A stretch of 64,000 nt of DNA from Bifidobacterium mongoliense DSM 21395 (GCF_000741285.1 NZ_JGZE01000002.1:1-64000); one strand, 5' to 3'; counted from the first letter of the stretch, positions 9,740 to 19,579 are shown. Numbers and translations: made by a program. The notes: generated by a model not told the origin, from the sequence alone.

Positions 9740-9829
9740 GAATTATCCCCGCGAATGCGGGGCACGTCCCAAGTTGAAACTCCACAGTCAACTTCTCAGG
9801 GGGATCATCACCGCGAATGCGATGCACGG
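9740..9829 (+). repeat. Two degenerate type I-E-like CRISPR repeats with one spacer-length gap
   Basis: Repeat 1 includes ATTATCCCCGCGAATGCGGG (9742-9761) and then GCAC; repeat 2 includes ATCATCACCGCGAATGCGAT (9804-9823) and then GCAC. The shared core CCGCGAATGCG is offset by 62 bp, matching 28-nt repeats plus a 33-34-nt spacer. Repeat 1 keeps the CCCCGC-GAAT-GCGGGG stem typical of type I-E repeats; repeat 2 has lost it. The gap contains an inverted repeat AAGTTGA/TCAACTT (9771-9794). No cas gene is in the window. It sits about 120 bp upstream of the Fic antitoxin start. It could be a relic array or a chance pair of GC-rich hairpins; I favour a relic. The remainder of 9619-10034 shows no gene. 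Confidence 0.5.
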
Positions 9830-9980
9830 AACTTCATGATTTCACTTGGATGACATTCTCAGTATAGAGGCAAACACCCCTGCGAAGAATGTAACGAACG
9901 CCACGTGACGGAGCTGTATCCGACAACGAGAGTCCGCGGACTGCACAGGTTTTGGTCCACGATGGCCGAACGCGCTTGCG

Positions 9981-10026
9981 GCTGCGGTGAAGGATCCACG
10001 CAAACCACGTGATTCGCCACCGCAGC
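9981..10026 (-). terminator. Possible ileS terminator hairpin
   Basis: GCTGCGGTG (9981-9989) and CACCGCAGC (10018-10026) are perfect complements just past the ileS stop codon at 10035. The 28-base loop is long and there is no strong T run, so this is a tentative call. Confidence 0.35.
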
Positions 10027-10034
10027 AGGTATGC

Positions 10035-13000
10035 TCAGACCTTCGCGACCGTCACGCCCAACTCACTCGCGCCTTCATCCGCAACGATCTCCAGACTGGT
10101 CGCCAGCGTCTCACGCGCGATGAGGTCACGGAACTGCTCGGCCTTGGGGGCGTCGGCCGCGGGGACGACCAAGCGCAGCGAGATGCGGTCTGAAATGTCC
10201 AGTCCGGTCTCCTTGCGGGCGTCTTGGACGGCGCGGATCGCATCGCGGGCGTAGCCTTCGGCCAATAGGTCAGCGGTGATCACCGTATTGAGAATCACGA
10301 AGCCGCCAGAGGGCAGCGCCGCCGAGGCGACGTCTGACGAACGCGCGGCGTCCTGTTCCTCGACCTGATTGAGCAGCTCGTATTCGCCCGCCTCCAGCGC
10401 GACGTCCCCATTCGGGGTCTCGACCACAGGCGCACCCGTGGCGGCGTCCACATGCCAGGCACCGGTTTTGGAGGCCTTGATGCAGAACTGCACCTGCTTG
10501 CCTAGGCGCGGGCCGGCGGCACGAGCATTGACCTTGAGCTCGTGCAGCACCTTGAGACCGTGTCGTGGCGCATCTTCAAGCGTGGAGAACGTTACGCGCT
10601 TGACGTTGAGCTCGGACTCGAGCAACTCGGCGTAAGCGGCCGCGGCATCCGGATTCTCGATCAACACCGTGAGCTCGGACAGCGGCTGACGCACGCGAAT
10701 CTGCTCCGCCTTGCGCAGCGAAAGAGTGCCGGAGACGATTTCTCGGACCTGTTCCATCGCGGCGACGAGCTCGGGGTTGGCCACGAGTACGCGCCCCAGC
10801 TCGGTCGCGTGATCGTCGGCGCCGGATGCATGCTGCGCAGCCTCGGTACCAGCACCGGTATCGGCAGCGCCAGTCCCCCGGGCAGCGCCAGTCCCCTGCT
10901 CAGTGAGGAATGGCCAGTCGGCCAAGTGCACCGATTCGCCGCCCGTCAGGCCGCGCCACACGGTTTCGGCCTCCATCGGGGCCAGCGGGGCCAGCACGCG
11001 CATGAAGGTTTCCAACACGGTGTACAGCGTGTTGAACGCCTGCTCATCCTCATGCCAGAAGCGATCGCGGGTGTTGCGAATATACCAGTTGGTCAGCACG
11101 TCAAGGAAGTCCTGCGCTGCGGCACAGGCGTCGGAAATCGCGAAGTCGTCCAGCGCTCGCTCCACCTGTTCCACGAGCATCCGCGTGCGGGCCAGCAGGT
11201 AGCGGTCCATCTTAGGCAGGCCGGCCACCTCGTCGGGTTTGAGACAGCGGGCGCTGTAGCCCGCTCCCCCGTTGGCCGCGTTCGCGTACAGCGTGAAGAA
11301 GTAGTACGAGCTCCATACGGGCAGCATGACCTGACGCACGGTGTCACGAATGCCCTCCGCCGTGACGACGAGGTTACCGCCGCGCAGAATCGGAGAGCTC
11401 ATGAGGAACCAGCGCATCGCGTCGGAACCGAACTTGTCAAACACGCCGTTGACGTCCGGGTAGTTGCGCAGATGCTTGCTCATCTTCTGGCCGTCGCTGC
11501 CGAGCACGATACCGTGGCAGATCACGTTCTTGAAGGCCGGGCGGTCGAACAGCGCCGTGGCCATGACGTGCAGCAGATAGAACCAACCACGCGTCTGGCC
11601 GATGTATTCGACGATGTAGTCGGCCGGGTAGTGCTGCTCGAAGTACTCGCGGTTCTCGAACGGATAGTGGAACTGCGCGTAGGGCATGGAGCCCGAATCG
11701 AACCAGCAGTCGAGCACGTCCGTGATGCGGTGCATGTGCGACTTGCCGGTCGGGTCGTCCGGGTTGGGCCGCACGAGCTCGTCGATGTACGGGCGATGCA
11801 GATTGACCTTGCCATCGCGGTCACGCGGGTAGTCGCCGAAGTCGCGCTTGAGTTCGTCGAGCGATCCATACACGTCCACGCGCGGGTAGCGGTCGTCGTC
11901 CGAGACCCACACCGGAATCGGCGATCCCCAGAAGCGGTTGCGGGAGATCGACCAGTCGCGCGCGTTCGCCAGCCACTTGCCGAACTGGCCATCCTTGACG
12001 TTTTCGGGAATCCAGTTGATCTGCTGGTTGTTCTTCAGCAGCCGGTCCTTGAACTTTGTCACGGCCACGAACCAGGACGACACGGGCTTGTAGATGAGCG
12101 GCGTGCCGCAACGCCAGCAGTGCGGATAGGAGTGCACGTAGCTCTTCTCCTGGAACAGCAACGCGCGGTGCTCGGCCGGGATCTGGTCCAACGGTCCGTC
12201 GCCGGCACGCAGGTTCCTCAGGATCGGCAGATTCGCATCGAAGACATACATGCCCTCGTACTCCGGGCAGGCGGAGGTGAAATGGCAACCGACGTCGAGC
12301 ACGTCGGTGGTCTTGATGTCGAACTTGTTCAGCGTGTTCATATCATCCTCGCCGTAGGGCGCCTGATGAACCAAGCCGGTGCCTTCAACGGTGTCGACGT
12401 AGTCGGCCAGCAGAATCTGATAGGCGTTCGGCCCGGGCATGCCGCCCTGGGCCGTCGCCTTCTCCCCCGCGAAATAGGGGAACACCGGCCAGTAGCGCCA
12501 ACCCTGCATGTCCTTGCCCTTGAGCTCGCGAACCACCTCGTAGTCCTCGCCCAGCTCCTTGGCGTAGGCACCGAGCAGGGGCTTGCCCAGATAGAACTTC
12601 TTGCCGGCGAAGTTGCCGGATTTCGGGCGCACCTCGACATAGTCGATGTCGGCGCCGACGACGATGGCGAAGTTGGTCGGCACGGTCCACGGAGTCGTGG
12701 TCCAGAAGACGGCATAGGCGTCCTCCTCGTCGCGCAGCTTGACTGCCACCGAAACCGTGGTGTCCTGCCGATCCTTATAGACGTCGGCGTCCATGCGAAG
12801 CTCATGTGCGGACAGCGGCGTTTCGTCTTTGGGGCAGTATGGCAGCACCCGGTAGCCCTGATAAGCCAGACCCTTGTCGTAGAGCTGTTTGAAGGCCCAA
12901 ATCACCGACTCCATATATGGGGTGTTGAGCGTCTTGTAGCCATGCTCGAAATCGACCCAGCGAGCCTGGCGATGCACGTAATCCTGCCATTCATGCGTAT

Positions 13001-13451
13001 ATTTCAGCACCGAAGCGCGGCAGGCGTCGTTGAACTTCTCGATGCCCATCTTCTCGATCTGATCGACGGATTCGATGCCCAGTTCCTTCTGCGCCTCGAG
13101 CTCGGCGGGCAGGCCGTGCGTATCCCAACCGAAGACACGGTTGACGCGGTGGCCCTTCATGGTCTGGTACCGCGGAATGACGTCCTTGGCGTAGCCGGTC
13201 AGCAGGTGGCCGTAATGCGGCAGGCCGTTGGCGAATGGCGGGCCGTCGAAGAAGACGAACTCGTTCTGGCTGTGGTCGCCGGAGGGACGGCGGTCGATGG
13301 ACTTCTGGAAGGTGTCGTCCTTGTCCCAATACCTGAGGACATGCTCCTCAAGCTGGGGGAAACTGGGATTCGGCGTCACTTGCGCTTCTGTTCCCTCGAC
13401 GGAAGCCTTGGGATACACATGCGCAGCGCTGGTTGCGGTGGTCTCGCTCAC
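10035..13451 (-). CDS. ileS: Isoleucyl-tRNA synthetase, type 2
   Basis: A 1138-residue class Ia synthetase charging tRNA-Ile. The HIGH-type ATP motif is HYGH at residues 79-82 ([16 protein letters not shown]), and [11 protein letters not shown] lies near residue 653. The editing (CP1) domain and a C-terminal anticodon-binding region complete the normal layout. HYGH and the eukaryote-like context place it in the IleRS2 group, which resists mupirocin; this agrees with the known mupirocin resistance of bifidobacteria. The start is GTG at 13451, preceded by GAGGAGAG, which is sequestered in the T-box leader. It is transcribed alone; the next gene on the same strand (ribokinase) ends about 350 bp upstream of the start. 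Confidence 0.97.
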   Translation of the reverse strand: MSETTATSAAHVYPKASVEGTEAQVTPNPSFPQLEEHVLRYWDKDDTFQKSIDRRPSGDHSQNEFVFFDGPPFANGLPHYGHLLTGYAKDVIPRYQTMKGHRVNRVFGWDTHGLPAELEAQKELGIESVDQIEKMGIEKFNDACRASVLKYTHEWQDYVHRQARWVDFEHGYKTLNTPYMESVIWAFKQLYDKGLAYQGYRVLPYCPKDETPLSAHELRMDADVYKDRQDTTVSVAVKLRDEEDAYAVFWTTTPWTVPTNFAIVVGADIDYVEVRPKSGNFAGKKFYLGKPLLGAYAKELGEDYEVVRELKGKDMQGWRYWPVFPYFAGEKATAQGGMPGPNAYQILLADYVDTVEGTGLVHQAPYGEDDMNTLNKFDIKTTDVLDVGCHFTSACPEYEGMYVFDANLPILRNLRAGDGPLDQIPAEHRALLFQEKSYVHSYPHCWRCGTPLIYKPVSSWFVAVTKFKDRLLKNNQQINWIPENVKDGQFGKWLANARDWSISRNRFWGSPIPVWVSDDDRYPRVDVYGSLDELKRDFGDYPRDRDGKVNLHRPYIDELVRPNPDDPTGKSHMHRITDVLDCWFDSGSMPYAQFHYPFENREYFEQHYPADYIVEYIGQTRGWFYLLHVMATALFDRPAFKNVICHGIVLGSDGQKMSKHLRNYPDVNGVFDKFGSDAMRWFLMSSPILRGGNLVVTAEGIRDTVRQVMLPVWSSYYFFTLYANAANGGAGYSARCLKPDEVAGLPKMDRYLLARTRMLVEQVERALDDFAISDACAAAQDFLDVLTNWYIRNTRDRFWHEDEQAFNTLYTVLETFMRVLAPLAPMEAETVWRGLTGGESVHLADWPFLTEQGTGAARGTGAADTGAGTEAAQHASGADDHATELGRVLVANPELVAAMEQVREIVSGTLSLRKAEQIRVRQPLSELTVLIENPDAAAAYAELLESELNVKRVTFSTLEDAPRHGLKVLHELKVNARAAGPRLGKQVQFCIKASKTGAWHVDAATGAPVVETPNGDVALEAGEYELLNQVEEQDAARSSDVASAALPSGGFVILNTVITADLLAEGYARDAIRAVQDARKETGLDISDRISLRLVVPAADAPKAEQFRDLIARETLATSLEIVADEGASELGVTVAKV

Positions 13452-13700
13452 GATTGCTCTCCTCGTGTGGCAGGGTGTTCATTGCTACCACGAGGACGAT
13501 GGCCGCATATCGCAGTGCCCCTGCGATTCGCCCGCCACCGCGGTACCACCTCGTTTGCGCGGGCGACCGGTTCGAGACCGATCGCCCGCGCCACTTGAGT
13601 ACGGCGCGTTCGCGCCGATTTCGCCGGTTCTACTGGGCGATGCCCGCCCGCCGCATGCTCCCGGAACCGGGACCACGGGGCGGCCAATCACGCTGTTCTT
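13452..13700 (-). promoter_or_regulatory. T-box leader of ileS, translational type
   Basis: The T-box consensus is present on the minus strand as AGGTGGTACCGCGG (13538-13551), the element that pairs with the uncharged tRNA acceptor end. Upstream is a strong hairpin GCGCGGGCGA/TCGCCCGCGC (13557-13591), and before that an ATC isoleucine codon flanked by GGGC/GCCC (13635-13645) that could be the specifier on a very short Stem I. Downstream, GTCCTCGTGG (13488-13497) can pair with the ribosome-site strand CACGAGGAG (7 bp, CCTCGTG with CACGAGG) immediately before the GTG start. No T-rich terminator is present, so control is likely at translation initiation, as described for actinobacterial ileS leaders. 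This accounts for most of the gap to the ribokinase gene. Confidence 0.88.
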
Positions 13701-13800
13701 CCGAAGGCTCCCCGCTGATAACGGATCGACGCCTGGTGTCGCGACACACTCTACCACCCGTGGGAGCCAAGCCGGCGAGCACGTCTCGCGACCATCCGCG

Positions 13801-14775
13801 CTATGCGAAATAGGCCCTGATCTGCTCGGCGGTCCCGTAGGAGGCCTGGGCGCCTCTGCCCGTGGCTGCGTAGGCCGAGACGTAGGATGCCAGTCTGGCC
13901 GAACGATCCAGCGCGAACCCGGAGGCGAGGCCGGCCAGCACAGTGCCCATGTATGCGTCGCCGCATCCAGTGGTGTCGACCACGTCGACGTGCACGGGGT
14001 TGATGACGCTGACGGGCGTATCCGACCGGGCATCGAGTACGACCGATCCGTCCGCTCCCAGGGTGACGATCGCCTGATCGAAGCCCAACGCGTGAAGACC
14101 AGCGATGACCCTCGCCCAGTCGTATGTGGACCAGTCGTCGTCCTGCGGTTCGTCGAGGTCGAGCATGGCGGCCATCTCATGCTCATTGACGAGCAGCACG
14201 TCGCAGGCCTCGGCCAGAGCGCGCGGTATCACGGGGATGAACGGTGAGTTGTTGAGCAGGACGCGCCCAGCGAAATCGTGACAGATGCGTGCCGCGGCGG
14301 TCACGGCATCGATCGGGCTTTCGAGACACAGACCGAGCGTGCCCGAAGCCTCGATCGCCGTCCGTGCGGCATGCACGTACTCCGTATCCACGCGTGCGTT
14401 GGATCCCGGGGAATACACGATGGTGTTCTCGCCGTGCGCGTCGACGGTGATCACCGTGGTGCCACTGGGACCGGGGGCATGCATGACCTGGCTGGTGTTC
14501 ACACCGGCCTCGTTCAACTTGCCCAGCAGCAGATCGGCATTGGCATCCGAACCCACGGCCCCGAACAGCCTCGATTCCACGCCTAGGCGGGCGGCCGCAG
14601 CCGCCTGGTTGCCCGATTTGCCGCCGGGCAGGATGCGCAACGGGCCACCATTGACGGTCTCCCCCGGTCCGGGCAGACGTTCGGTGGTCACGGTGTAGTC
14701 GGCGTTCATGGAACCGACCACCGCGATCGTGCCATCGAGGCGATCAAGGTCGGCGAGTGTGTCATACGTGGCCAT
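13801..14775 (-). CDS. rbsK: Ribokinase (PfkB family)
   Basis: A 324-residue sugar kinase that would phosphorylate ribose to ribose 5-phosphate. The N-terminal motif VVGSMNADYTVTTERLPGPG and GGKSGNQAAAAARLG are the ribokinase substrate-binding signature; DTTGCGDAYMG near residue 275 is the PfkB anion-hole/catalytic-base motif with Asp as base. The ATG at 14775 follows AAAGGTG with good spacing; the longer upstream frame has no ribosome site. It is the last gene of a three-gene set with an MFS permease (stop 114 bp upstream of this start) and a nucleoside hydrolase, so ribose released from nucleosides inside the cell is its probable substrate. A broader PfkB specificity cannot be excluded. Confidence 0.9.
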   Translation of the reverse strand: MATYDTLADLDRLDGTIAVVGSMNADYTVTTERLPGPGETVNGGPLRILPGGKSGNQAAAAARLGVESRLFGAVGSDANADLLLGKLNEAGVNTSQVMHAPGPSGTTVITVDAHGENTIVYSPGSNARVDTEYVHAARTAIEASGTLGLCLESPIDAVTAAARICHDFAGRVLLNNSPFIPVIPRALAEACDVLLVNEHEMAAMLDLDEPQDDDWSTYDWARVIAGLHALGFDQAIVTLGADGSVVLDARSDTPVSVINPVHVDVVDTTGCGDAYMGTVLAGLASGFALDRSARLASYVSAYAATGRGAQASYGTAEQIRAYFA

Positions 14776-14889
14776 GGCGGTCACCTTTCCATCCGTGGTC
14801 ATTGCGACCGGTCTCAGCGGGAATGTCATACACCGACGCGTCGTGCATCGGGTGATGCGCGACGCGTCGGCCATTCATGAATACGTCAT

Positions 14890-16239
14890 TCATCGATTCG
14901 CCGCGTAGATATGCCTGCGGAACACGAGGAACACGACCAGCCCCAGCAAGACCACGGCCCCGCAGATGAGCAGCAGGTTGGCGTACGAACTGGCGTTCCC
15001 GGAGACGCCGAACAGGCTGGCTCCGCCCAACGCCGGGGAACCGATCAGACTGCCGATGATGGCGATGCCGATCGATCCGGCGACGTTCATGACCAGATCG
15101 TTCATGCCGACCCCTCGCCCGGACTCGTCCTTCGGCAGGGTGTCGAGCACGCTCGACACGACCGGCGAGTACATGAGCCCGGCGCCCGCGTAGAAGACCG
15201 CGGCCATGATGGCGAGCACGAGGAACCCGGATTCTATGCACACCGCGACCCCGACGAAGCCGGCGAGCATGAGGCAGCCGGCGACGATGATGGCCGCCTG
15301 ACGACCGATCCGCCCCACGATGGCACCCGAGGATGTGCCCACGACCGCCGCGACGACGAACGCCCACACGAGGTAGTTCGAGACGGTCGAGGTCTGCATG
15401 CCGTACAGATTATGCGCGATGGCATTGAACACCGGCGAGATGCAGTAGTTCACGAAATAGAACACGAGAATCAGGCTGATGGCGCACAGCCACCGGGTGT
15501 TGCGGAAGAACGCCGAAGTGATGAATGGATGATCGGCGGTCCTGATGTAGTAGGCGAAGCCCAGGAATAGGACGGCCGCGATCAGCAGCATCCACCAGCT
15601 CAGATACGAGAAAAACAGCGTGAGGAAGGCGGTGGCCACGCCGAAGATCGCGAACCCGAAACCGTCCACCCGCTGACCGCTGTGGTTGCCGTCAGGAAGA
15701 TTCTTGAGCAACAGCGGCAGGAACACGATGGTGACGGCGGGGATGAGGAAGAGGAACTGCCAGCTGATCGAGCTGAGCATACCGGCGGCGAAAACGCCGA
15801 TGGCGGCGGAGAGCTGATACCCCGCGGTGAACAGGCCGAAGAAGATGACCTTGAGCGAGTTCTTGAGATACTTCGTGGCCACGACCAGGTAGACCGAACC
15901 GGCGACCTGCTCACCGGCGGTCTGCAGCACACGGGCGATGATGACGGTCCACAGATTCGCACTGAAATAATAGTTCGAGATGAATCCGAACAAGGACCCG
16001 ATGAGCAGCGTCACAAGGCCGAACGCCACGAGTTTCTTGAGCGATACGAAGTCGCCGAGGGAACCGTAGATGAAGCACACGATGCCGAGCACGATGCTGG
16101 GCAACGCCGTGATGAGCGACGCCTGTCCGGGTGCCCGCACGGCCTCCCCCACCTGGGTGAACACCAGGTTGAACCCCTGCAGGCACAACGTGCCCAAAAT
16201 GAAGGTGACGAGCAACGGGACCAGTGCCCGTATGGCCAT
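14890..16239 (-). CDS. MFS permease of the nucleoside operon, with in-frame amber codon near its start
   Basis: About 450 residues with 12-14 hydrophobic helices, resembling the 14-helix MFS group (LVPLLVTFILGTLCLQGFN start, GVGMNDLVMNVAGSIGIAI near the C terminus). Its place between a nucleoside hydrolase and ribokinase suggests nucleoside or ribose uptake. The ATG at 16239 has no good ribosome site. A well-placed GGAAAGG precedes another ATG at 16311 that is in the same frame and reads MSDHSDNAVSMGTDATDVDE, followed by TAG at 16249-16251, then TNA and the 16239 ATG. So either the gene carries a nonsense mutation at codon 21, or a 20-codon leader peptide is translationally coupled to the permease. 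The membrane part is otherwise intact. Confidence 0.78.
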   Translation of the reverse strand: MAIRALVPLLVTFILGTLCLQGFNLVFTQVGEAVRAPGQASLITALPSIVLGIVCFIYGSLGDFVSLKKLVAFGLVTLLIGSLFGFISNYYFSANLWTVIIARVLQTAGEQVAGSVYLVVATKYLKNSLKVIFFGLFTAGYQLSAAIGVFAAGMLSSISWQFLFLIPAVTIVFLPLLLKNLPDGNHSGQRVDGFGFAIFGVATAFLTLFFSYLSWWMLLIAAVLFLGFAYYIRTADHPFITSAFFRNTRWLCAISLILVFYFVNYCISPVFNAIAHNLYGMQTSTVSNYLVWAFVVAAVVGTSSGAIVGRIGRQAAIIVAGCLMLAGFVGVAVCIESGFLVLAIMAAVFYAGAGLMYSPVVSSVLDTLPKDESGRGVGMNDLVMNVAGSIGIAIIGSLIGSPALGGASLFGVSGNASSYANLLLICGAVVLLGLVVFLVFRRHIYAANR

Positions 16240-16340
16240 GGCATTGGTCTACTCATCCACGTCCGTGGCGTCCGTACCCATGGAAACCGCGTTATCCGAA
16301 TGATCCGACATGATATCGATACCTTTCCTTGAACGCTCCG

Positions 16341-17297
16341 TTAGCATGCGGCTTGGGCGACCGCGGTGATGCGGGTCATGAATTCATGGAGGAAGCGGTC
16401 CACGTCGACGCCGACCGCGACCTGCATGGTCTTGACCGGGTCGTTGAGCCGGTCATTGTCGCCGATGGTGCGGCCACGGGTGGGCCCCTCCACGTCGACC
16501 TTCATGTTGATCGGCAGTGTGGTGACCAGACTCGGGTCGACGGCCACGCCCACGGCGAGCGGATCGTGCAGGCCGCAGCCGCCCAACTTGGGCGCCGTCG
16601 TCTCATAGGCCTTGATGTAGTAATCGGTCATGTCGGCGAGGAAGGCGCCGGCTTTGGTGCCCAGATCGCGCCAGCGTTGGGTCTGGCGGTAGGTCAGGAG
16701 GGTCTGCAGCGTGACGTCGAGGCCCACCATCGTCGCTGGTGCACCGGAACGGAAGAGCTCGTCGGCGGCGTCCGGATCCTGTGAGATGTTCGCTTCGCTC
16801 CAGGCGTTCACATTGCCGCAGGCGGTCAATGCGCCGCCCATGAGGACGATCCTGCCGATCTGGTCCTTGATCTCCGGGGCTTTGCGCAGGGCCGCAGCGA
16901 TGTTGGTCATGGGGCCCGTCGGCACGTAGACCAGATCCTTGCCGTAGGTCTTCACGGCGTCGATGATGAAGTCGACGGCCGACTCGGTTTCGGGTTCGCG
17001 ATTCGAATCCGGTATCGACACGTCGCCGATGCCGTTGTGGCCATGGATGAACGCGGAGATCTCGCCCACGCTGAACGCATCCTTGCGCATGGCATGCGGC
17101 AGGCCTGGATAGACCTTCACCTCGGGATGACCCAACAGGTCGGTGATCGCCAGATCGTTACGCAGGCCCTGCTCGAGCAGCACGTTGCCGTAGGTGCCCG
17201 TGATGCCGATGAGGTCCATCTCCGGGCTGCCCAGCGCATAGGAAATCGCCAATGTGTCGTCGACGCCAGTGTCCAAATCGAGTATGAGTTTCGTCAT
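16341..17297 (-). CDS. rihC: Inosine/uridine-preferring nucleoside hydrolase
   Basis: A 318-residue ribonucleoside hydrolase that splits nucleosides into a free base and ribose. The N-terminal calcium-binding cluster LILDLDTGVDD is diagnostic, and later motifs VPTGPMTNIAAAL and GGCGLHDPLAVG carry further metal/ribose ligands. The start is ATG 17297 behind AAAGGTGG. It leads a minus-strand operon with an MFS permease and ribokinase, giving a complete route from nucleoside to ribose 5-phosphate for the bifid shunt. The symbol is by family; I cannot separate RihA/B/C or IunH specificity from sequence reading alone. Confidence 0.9.
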   Translation of the reverse strand: MTKLILDLDTGVDDTLAISYALGSPEMDLIGITGTYGNVLLEQGLRNDLAITDLLGHPEVKVYPGLPHAMRKDAFSVGEISAFIHGHNGIGDVSIPDSNREPETESAVDFIIDAVKTYGKDLVYVPTGPMTNIAAALRKAPEIKDQIGRIVLMGGALTACGNVNAWSEANISQDPDAADELFRSGAPATMVGLDVTLQTLLTYRQTQRWRDLGTKAGAFLADMTDYYIKAYETTAPKLGGCGLHDPLAVGVAVDPSLVTTLPINMKVDVEGPTRGRTIGDNDRLNDPVKTMQVAVGVDVDRFLHEFMTRITAVAQAAC

Positions 17298-17436
17298 GAT
17301 ATCCACCTTTCCCTGCACGGTCTCGTCGCCGTGCGCTATGGAGGGTTCTATCGTCTCCACTCTAGGCGTACCGGACTCAACGTTCCAACTCGACACCCGA
17401 GGACCGGCGGATATCCCGGCATCCGGCGACATGACA

Positions 17437-17473
17437 CGATGGCCCGCATCCTGTTCAAGGATGCGGGCCATCG
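17437..17473 (-). terminator. Strong hairpin after the ABC exporter operon
   Basis: CGATGGCCCGCATCCT (17437-17452) and AGGATGCGGGCCATCG (17458-17473) are perfectly complementary over 16 bp around a GTTCA loop, 13 bp beyond the stop of the second ABC exporter gene. It separates that operon from the nucleoside operon, which is read in the same direction. Confidence 0.85.
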
Positions 17474-17485
17474 CTCGGATTGCGC

Positions 17486-19579
17486 CTACTCCAGCTCGAC
17501 GGCGCCCGTGTACAGCTGGTAGTACTCGCCGTGCTGGGCGATGAGCTCGTCGTGCGAACCGCGCTCGATGATGCGGCCGTGGTCGAGGACCATGATCACA
17601 TCGGCGTTGCGTACCGTGGAGAGCCGGTGGGCGATCACGAAGACCGTGCGGCCCTTCATGAGTGCGTCCATCCCCTGCTGCACGACCTCCTCGGTGCGGG
17701 TGTCGATGGAGGACGTGGCCTCGTCGAGGATCATGGCCGGCGGGTCGGCCACGGCGGCGCGGGCAATCGAGATGAGCTGACGCTGACCCTGCGACAGGCC
17801 GCTGCCGTCTCCCTCGAGCACCGTCTCGTAGCCCTGTGGCAGCATGCGGATGAAGTCGTCGGCGTTCGTCAGCCGCGCGGCCTCGATGCACTCCTCGTCC
17901 GTGGCGTCGAGCCGGCCGTAGCGGATGTTGTCCATCACGGTGCCGGTGAACAGGTTGACGTCCTGGAGCACGATGCCCAGGGAGCCGCGCAGGTCGGGCT
18001 TGCGGATGTTGCGCACGTCGATGCCGTCGTAGAGGATCTGGCCCTGCTGGATGTCGTAGAAGCGGTTGATGAGGTTCGTCACCGTGGTCTTGCCCGCGCC
18101 CGTCGCGCCGACCAGGGCGATCTTCTGCCCGGGCTTGGCGAACCAGGTGATGTCGTGCAGCACCGGCTTGTCGGGGTTGTATCCGAACGTCACGTCGGTG
18201 AAGCGCACATCGCCGCTCAGGAGCGTGAGCCGCCCATCGGAGGACGTGACGGCGTTACTCTTCGCCTTCACGGCCACCTCGCGTGCGTCGCCCTCGAGCT
18301 TGGACGCGGCCGCCAGCGACCTGGTGCCATCATCGTCGGCCTCACGCTTCCAGGCCCACTGGCCGGTCTCGCATACCGTCTCGGTCATGGAGCCGTCGGC
18401 CCCGATCTCGACGTTGACGAGGCGGACGGTACCGCCGTCGCTTTCGCTGGGTTCGTCCATGAGGGTGAAGATGCGGGAGGCGCCGGCCAGCGCCATCATC
18501 ACCATGTTGAACTGCATCGACACCTGGCCGATGGGGTTGATGAAGGCTCGCGACAGGGTGAGCAGCGAGATCAGCGTGCCCAGGGTCAGGGGGCCCATCC
18601 CGGTCATGCCGAGGTTGTCCCACCCGGCGATGGCCATGGCGCCGCCGATGATCGCGATGAGCACGTAGAGCAGGTAGCCCATGTTGGCCGTGACCGGCAT
18701 GATGCTGTTGCCGTAGGTGTTGGCCGAAGCCGCGGCGTGGAACAGCTCCTCGTTGCGCCGGGCAAACTCCTTGCTGGTTTCGGGCTCATGGTTGAAGACC
18801 TTGATGACCTTCTGGCCGTTCACCGACTCCTCGACGAACGCGTTGACCGCGCCGAGGGTCTGCTGCTGGCGAATGAAGAACATGCCGCTGCGGGTCACCA
18901 TGGCGCGAACCAGCACGATGAGCAGCACGGTGAACAGGATGGTGAACGCGGTGAAGGGGATGGAGAGCCACAGCATCGAGAAGAGGGCCGCGATCACCGA
19001 GACGCCCGAGGAGAACATCTGCGGGAACGACTGCGAGATCGCCTGGCGCAGGGTGTCGGTGTCGTTGGTGTACAGGCTCATGGTGTCGCCGTGCTCATGG
19101 GTGTCGAAATAGCGGATGGGCAAGGCCTGCTGGTGGGCGAACATCTCGTCGCGGATGGTCTTGAGGGTGCCCTGCTCGACGGTGATGATGAGCCAGTTCC
19201 ACAGCCAGGTGCTCAGCGTGCCGACTAGGTACAGGCAACCCATGAGCACGAGGGCGCGCACGAGCGGCCCCCAGTCCGGGCTGGCCTTGCCGACCAGCGG
19301 CAGGATGTAGGTGTCGACGAGCGACTGCAGGAACAGGGCGGAGCCCGCCTGGGCCGCGGCGCCGATCAGGATGCACAGCACGATGACGCTGACCCGCCAC
19401 CGGTAGCGCATGACGTATCCGAGGATGCGCTTGGTCGTGCCGGGCTTGATCCGGCGCATGCGCGATGCCCCCGGTTTGCCGGCGGCGCGCCCGGAGGGCT
19501 TGCCCGCGGGTGCCGCCTTGGTCGTCTCGACGGGGCGTGACGGCTTACCGGCCGTTGCGGTTCCGGACATGTTAGGCAT
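17486..19579 (-). CDS. ABC exporter half-transporter (catalytic-site subunit)
   Basis: A 697-residue fusion of a six-helix membrane domain and an ATPase domain. Walker A is GATGAGKTT, the signature is LSQGQRQLISIARA, Walker B with catalytic glutamate is AMILDEATSSIDT, and the H-switch is VIAHRLSTVR, so this half carries the competent ATP site elements. A basic, proline-rich N-terminal tail precedes the first helix. An insertion of about 60 residues with charged text (ETGQWAWKREADDDG and following) sits between membrane and ATPase domains. The ATG at 19579 follows AAGGAGG and overlaps the end of the partner gene by 8 bp. Together they resemble heterodimeric multidrug exporters of the TM287/288 type; the substrate is unknown. 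Confidence 0.92.
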   Translation of the reverse strand: MPNMSGTATAGKPSRPVETTKAAPAGKPSGRAAGKPGASRMRRIKPGTTKRILGYVMRYRWRVSVIVLCILIGAAAQAGSALFLQSLVDTYILPLVGKASPDWGPLVRALVLMGCLYLVGTLSTWLWNWLIITVEQGTLKTIRDEMFAHQQALPIRYFDTHEHGDTMSLYTNDTDTLRQAISQSFPQMFSSGVSVIAALFSMLWLSIPFTAFTILFTVLLIVLVRAMVTRSGMFFIRQQQTLGAVNAFVEESVNGQKVIKVFNHEPETSKEFARRNEELFHAAASANTYGNSIMPVTANMGYLLYVLIAIIGGAMAIAGWDNLGMTGMGPLTLGTLISLLTLSRAFINPIGQVSMQFNMVMMALAGASRIFTLMDEPSESDGGTVRLVNVEIGADGSMTETVCETGQWAWKREADDDGTRSLAAASKLEGDAREVAVKAKSNAVTSSDGRLTLLSGDVRFTDVTFGYNPDKPVLHDITWFAKPGQKIALVGATGAGKTTVTNLINRFYDIQQGQILYDGIDVRNIRKPDLRGSLGIVLQDVNLFTGTVMDNIRYGRLDATDEECIEAARLTNADDFIRMLPQGYETVLEGDGSGLSQGQRQLISIARAAVADPPAMILDEATSSIDTRTEEVVQQGMDALMKGRTVFVIAHRLSTVRNADVIMVLDHGRIIERGSHDELIAQHGEYYQLYTGAVELE

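Noticed and set aside
9871-9895. Third CRISPR-like repeat (CACCCCTGCGAA)
   Set aside because: The offset is 69 bp instead of 62 and only a dozen bases resemble the repeat, without the right-hand stem.
10542-13598. Very long + strand open frame (1018 codons) opposite ileS
   Set aside because: Its text is the antisense of a strongly conserved synthetase, has no domain I recognise, and long antisense frames are expected in GC-rich coding DNA.
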